Source: JBBIMP01 sp037444305 (lineage in GTDB: Bacteria; Acidobacteriota; UBA6911). Taken from it: a DNA stretch of 64,000 nt. The position numbers and the translations under genes are program-made. Of the stretch, positions 61,671-64,000 are shown piece by piece. Positions within the stretch are counted from its first letter, which is position 1, and each line of letters begins with the position of its first letter. The notes under the pieces were generated by a model. The model did not search any database. It saw only the letters and a program-made list of their open reading frames with translations, and had not been told where the DNA came from. Where the stretch lies: the NCBI GenBank assembly GCA_037444305.1, contig JBBIMP010000023.1:1-64000 (forward strand), in the 5' to 3' direction.

Positions 61671-62408
61671 TCAATCCGCGTCCGGTAGGAGTTTCACCAG
61701 CACAACAGTGACGTTGTCGGGCCCGCCCGCTTCGTTCGCAGCGCTGATGAGGCGCTCTCCCGCCCGCTCGATGATGAGTTCGGGATCGCCCAGAATCACG
61801 CCGATGCTGCTATCGGGCACAACATCGGTCAGCCCATCGGAGCACAGCAGGAAGACGTCCCCCGCGCGCGCTTCGCCCTGCTCGAGATCCGCTTCCACGC
61901 CGGCATTGGGCCCGATGGAGCGGGTGATCAGATTCTTGCGGGGATGGCTGGAAAGGTCTTCCTTCCGGAGGATTCCCTTCTCCAGGAGGTCCCACACGAG
62001 GGAGTGATCGCGCGTCAGCTGGGTGAGTTCGCCGTCGCGATAACAGTAGGCTCTCGAGTCGCCGACGTGCGCGATGTGGTACCGGTTGTGGCGGAACCAC
62101 AAGGCGGTCATCGTGCAACCCATCCCCTGGAGTTCGGCATTCGCGAACTGCGCCTGGTGCACTTTCAGGTTCGCCTCGGTGAACGCGGCCCGCAATACTT
62201 CCTGGACACCGCTCTCCGGGCCGGCCGCCCGGGCAAGCCGCTCCTCGACCGTTTCCGCGGCCATCTCGCTGGCTACTTCCCCGGCCGCGTGCCCGCCCAT
62301 TCCGTCGGCTACCAGAAACAGCCCGAGATCGGGATTGGCCTTGCAGGCATCCTCGTTGGATGTCCTCACTCTTCCACTGTCGGTGACAGCCGCGTGGACG
62401 AAGCGCAA
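61671..62408 (-). CDS. PP2C-family protein phosphatase (Stp1-like)
   Basis: 245 residues from a TTG at 62408, chosen because family members start at RFVHAAVTDSGRVRTSNED and AGGTG lies 5 nt before it; longer GTG/TTG starts exist upstream. Two-metal PP2C motifs: VADGMGGHAAGEVASEMA, HVGDSRAYCYRDGEL, FLLCSDGLTD and GGPDNVTVVLV. It reverses Ser/Thr kinase signalling. No Hanks-type kinase lies nearby in the window. Confidence 0.9.
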   Translation of the reverse strand: MRFVHAAVTDSGRVRTSNEDACKANPDLGLFLVADGMGGHAAGEVASEMAAETVEERLARAAGPESGVQEVLRAAFTEANLKVHQAQFANAELQGMGCTMTALWFRHNRYHIAHVGDSRAYCYRDGELTQLTRDHSLVWDLLEKGILRKEDLSSHPRKNLITRSIGPNAGVEADLEQGEARAGDVFLLCSDGLTDVVPDSSIGVILGDPELIIERAGERLISAANEAGGPDNVTVVLVKLLPDAD

Positions 62409-62460
62409 ATCGGCACCTATTCCCCATCCCGGCCCAGACACGGGCACACCAAACCCTGAT

Positions 62461-62490
62461 CTTATAACACGTTCCAAACAAGCGCTTCAA
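62461..62490 (-). promoter_or_regulatory. Predicted promoter of the PP2C gene
   Basis: TTGAAG at 62485-62490, 18-bp spacer, TATAAG at 62461-62466 on the minus strand; the predicted start (~62454) is upstream of the chosen TTG. Confidence 0.6.
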
Positions 62491-62561
62491 GCAGGCGGCC
62501 ATTCCGTGCAGATCGCTTCGCGGCGTAATTCAATGCGCCGCCGCCGGTGCTCCCTTTGTGT

Positions 62562-62567
62562 TATGAT
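62562..62567 (+). promoter_or_regulatory. Extended -10 promoter of the coiled-coil gene
   Basis: TGT then TATGAT, 58 bp before the ATG at 62626. No good -35 is visible. Confidence 0.45.
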
Positions 62568-62625
62568 TTGCGCGTGTTTGAATGGGATGAAGATAAACCA
62601 ACGGTTCCCCCGCAAAACCAGACCT

Positions 62626-64000
62626 ATGAAATCCGGGTTCCTCGCAAAAAAGCTGTGTTTCATTCTGGCCTTGACCTGCCTGGGGCCTGCCCTCGGGCTG
62701 GCGGGCGTTTCCCGTGCTATCCAGGAGCGCTACCGCCAGGCCTATGAGAACAAGGCCTTTTTCCTCAAGATCCCCATAGTCGCGGACAAGCACTACATTT
62801 TCATCGGAAGCGGCGGAGCCCGTCCAAGCCAGGCGTTTGTCGCCGGCGCTACACGGTTCAAGGTTGGGGACCAGGTGCGCCTGGTCGGCATGGACTTCGG
62901 CGGGGATGAGATAAAAATCAAGATCAGCGCCATTTCCGGGCCCGGCAACGCGGAACTGATTTTCAAGTTCGACACGAACCTGCTGGATAATTTCCCGAAC
63001 AGCGCCGCCTTCGACGCCAGCCTGGAGGACACTTTCACCGAGGGTCTCAGGTATGCCGATCTGGAGGAGTCGAAGCGCGCGTACGCCGAGGAGCAGTTCG
63101 AGCGCGCGGTGCGTGAAATCGCCGCCACTTCCGGAACCACCCGTGAGGCGGTTCTGAAGCACATTGCGCCGAGGCTTCCTGCCTACCAGGATGCCGCGCG
63201 GGATCTGGACAACCAAAGAAAGCGCAGCCAGGAGCTCTCCAGCCAGGTTTCCCAGGCCCAGTCCGAAAACCGGAGGCTCGACGGCGAGCTGCGGGCGCAG
63301 CAGAGCGAGGTGGCCCGCCTGCGCACCGCCAACACTTCGCTGCAGGAGCGGATCGACGGCATGAATTCGCAGCTTGCCCGCGTGCGCGACGACCTGCGCA
63401 ACTCCCAGGGAGAAACCCAGGGATACCAGCGCGAGCTCTCGAACCTGCAGCGCTCCTTGAAGCTGCGCGTGGATACAAATCGCGATCTGGGCGAGCAGAT
63501 CGCCGAACTCGGGCAGGCCATGCAGAAGCTCCAGCGCGGCAACGTCGAACTGGAAAGCCAGAACAGCGCGCTGAAATCCGGCCTGGAAAAACAGCAGGCC
63601 GTCAATGCCAAGCTCTCCGGGGAGATCGATGACCTCAAGGCCTCGGCCCGGAAGATGAAGGAGACGATCGACACGCTCACATCGAAAGAGGATTCCCTGG
63701 CCCGCCAGTACATCAGGCTCAAACAGACCAAGGAAAACCTGGAAAACATCGTGCTCGCGGTCGATGCTCTCGACATCCGCCAGGTGGAGGACCGATCCGA
63801 GAGGGGCGAGCGCAGAGGGAAAGCGGAGGTCTTTCTCGCCGAGATCCTGATCGGCTCCTTCAACTGGCGTCTGCCGGAGAGACTCGCAGCCAACGAAGCG
63901 CGGAATGCCGAAGCCTCCTTTGCCGCGGAGTCCATCGACTACGTCAAGGTGACGGCTCCCGCAAGGGCCATTCTGCAGTCCCTGGGCGAGCGCCTCAAAG
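62626..64000 (+). CDS. Secreted long coiled-coil protein (3' end beyond the window)
   Basis: 458 codons read before the right edge; no stop reached. Signal peptide (KSGFLAKKLCFILALTCLGP, cleavage near LGLAGV). Residues ~35-125 are a folded beta-rich part (KIPIVADKHYIFIGSGGARP, GATRFKVGDQVRLVGMDFGG). From ~165 to ~400 is an uninterrupted coiled coil rich in Gln, Glu, Arg and Leu (RKRSQELSSQVSQAQSENRR), followed by a globular end. It looks like a cell-envelope filament or tether, for example with outer-membrane assembly. Function unknown. Confidence 0.7.
   Translation, partial: MKSGFLAKKLCFILALTCLGPALGLAGVSRAIQERYRQAYENKAFFLKIPIVADKHYIFIGSGGARPSQAFVAGATRFKVGDQVRLVGMDFGGDEIKIKISAISGPGNAELIFKFDTNLLDNFPNSAAFDASLEDTFTEGLRYADLEESKRAYAEEQFERAVREIAATSGTTREAVLKHIAPRLPAYQDAARDLDNQRKRSQELSSQVSQAQSENRRLDGELRAQQSEVARLRTANTSLQERIDGMNSQLARVRDDLRNSQGETQGYQRELSNLQRSLKLRVDTNRDLGEQIAELGQAMQKLQRGNVELESQNSALKSGLEKQQAVNAKLSGEIDDLKASARKMKETIDTLTSKEDSLARQYIRLKQTKENLENIVLAVDALDIRQVEDRSERGERRGKAEVFLAEILIGSFNWRLPERLAANEARNAEASFAAESIDYVKVTAPARAILQSLGERLK

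Noticed and set aside
62574..62747. FEWDEDK opening that resembles a BrnT-type toxin
   Set aside because: Only seven residues match; the sequence after them is unrelated and the frame is overlapped by the signal-peptide gene at 62626.

Overview
The window looks like a 64-kb piece of a GC-rich, Gram-negative chromosome, most likely Acidobacteriota. The pointers are a secreted GWxTD-domain protein, a sortilin/VPS10-like BNR protein fragment, a two-gene dTDP-rhamnose/GT2 cluster style common in that phylum, FTCD-fused histidine catabolism and a cobalamin-dependent ribonucleotide reductase. This is inferred from gene content only. There are no rRNA or tRNA genes, no CRISPR array, and no intact transposase, integrase or phage gene. 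Start codons are often GTG or TTG, and most genes sit in short operons with 1-4 nt overlaps.

Layout. 1-10 kb: the end of an unknown gene, xth, a chimeric broken gene (BNR propeller joined to M64 peptidase), PilZ, a Ycf46-like AAA ATPase, a SpoU methyltransferase, a YtxH/DUF948-like pair, an alpha/beta hydrolase and fabH. 10-16.4 kb (minus): acyl-CoA dehydrogenase, then a tight DHH phosphoesterase - response-regulator/PP2C - hutI - ftcD run. 16.6-25.1 kb (plus): GWxTD protein behind a perfect-consensus promoter, two GT2 glycosyltransferases, rmlA-rmlB-rmlD (no rmlC), smpB and pepA. 25.3-31 kb: membrane protein, pdxA, Hfq-like protein, TPR protein, holB-tmk, yggS-yggU.

31-42 kb is the most unusual part. 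A Crp/Fnr regulator gene is followed by a TTGAC-N4-GTCAA box and a ferredoxin gene. A membrane HdrD-like Fe-S oxidoreductase is encoded behind two tandem, catalytically dead serine-recombinase-fold proteins, and this operon has a near-consensus sigma-54 promoter. Next comes a histidine kinase/NtrC-type regulator pair, then a zinc-ribbon protein and a HEAT-repeat/cyclophilin fusion diverging from a second, identical TTGAC-N4-GTCAA box. I read this as a redox- or nitrosative-stress-responsive electron-transfer island; that reading is inference.

42-64 kb: a DUF4143 ATPase whose start codon lies inside a palindrome, class II nrdJ, a secreted beta-rich protein, the hrcA-grpE-dnaK-dnaJ-rsmE heat-shock operon (no visible CIRCE), an ornithine cyclodeaminase-family gene with an aminotransferase, a DegP/Q protease, two secreted unknowns, glpX, a radical SAM protein with queE, a PP2C phosphatase, and a coiled-coil secreted protein running off the right edge.

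Non-coding structure is rich. A ~100-nt structured repeat occurs three times between genes with pairing preserved despite sequence change. There is also a CACGGAG-type 24-bp inverted repeat, a 27-bp REP-like inverted repeat, and several palindromes between the DUF4143 gene and nrdJ.
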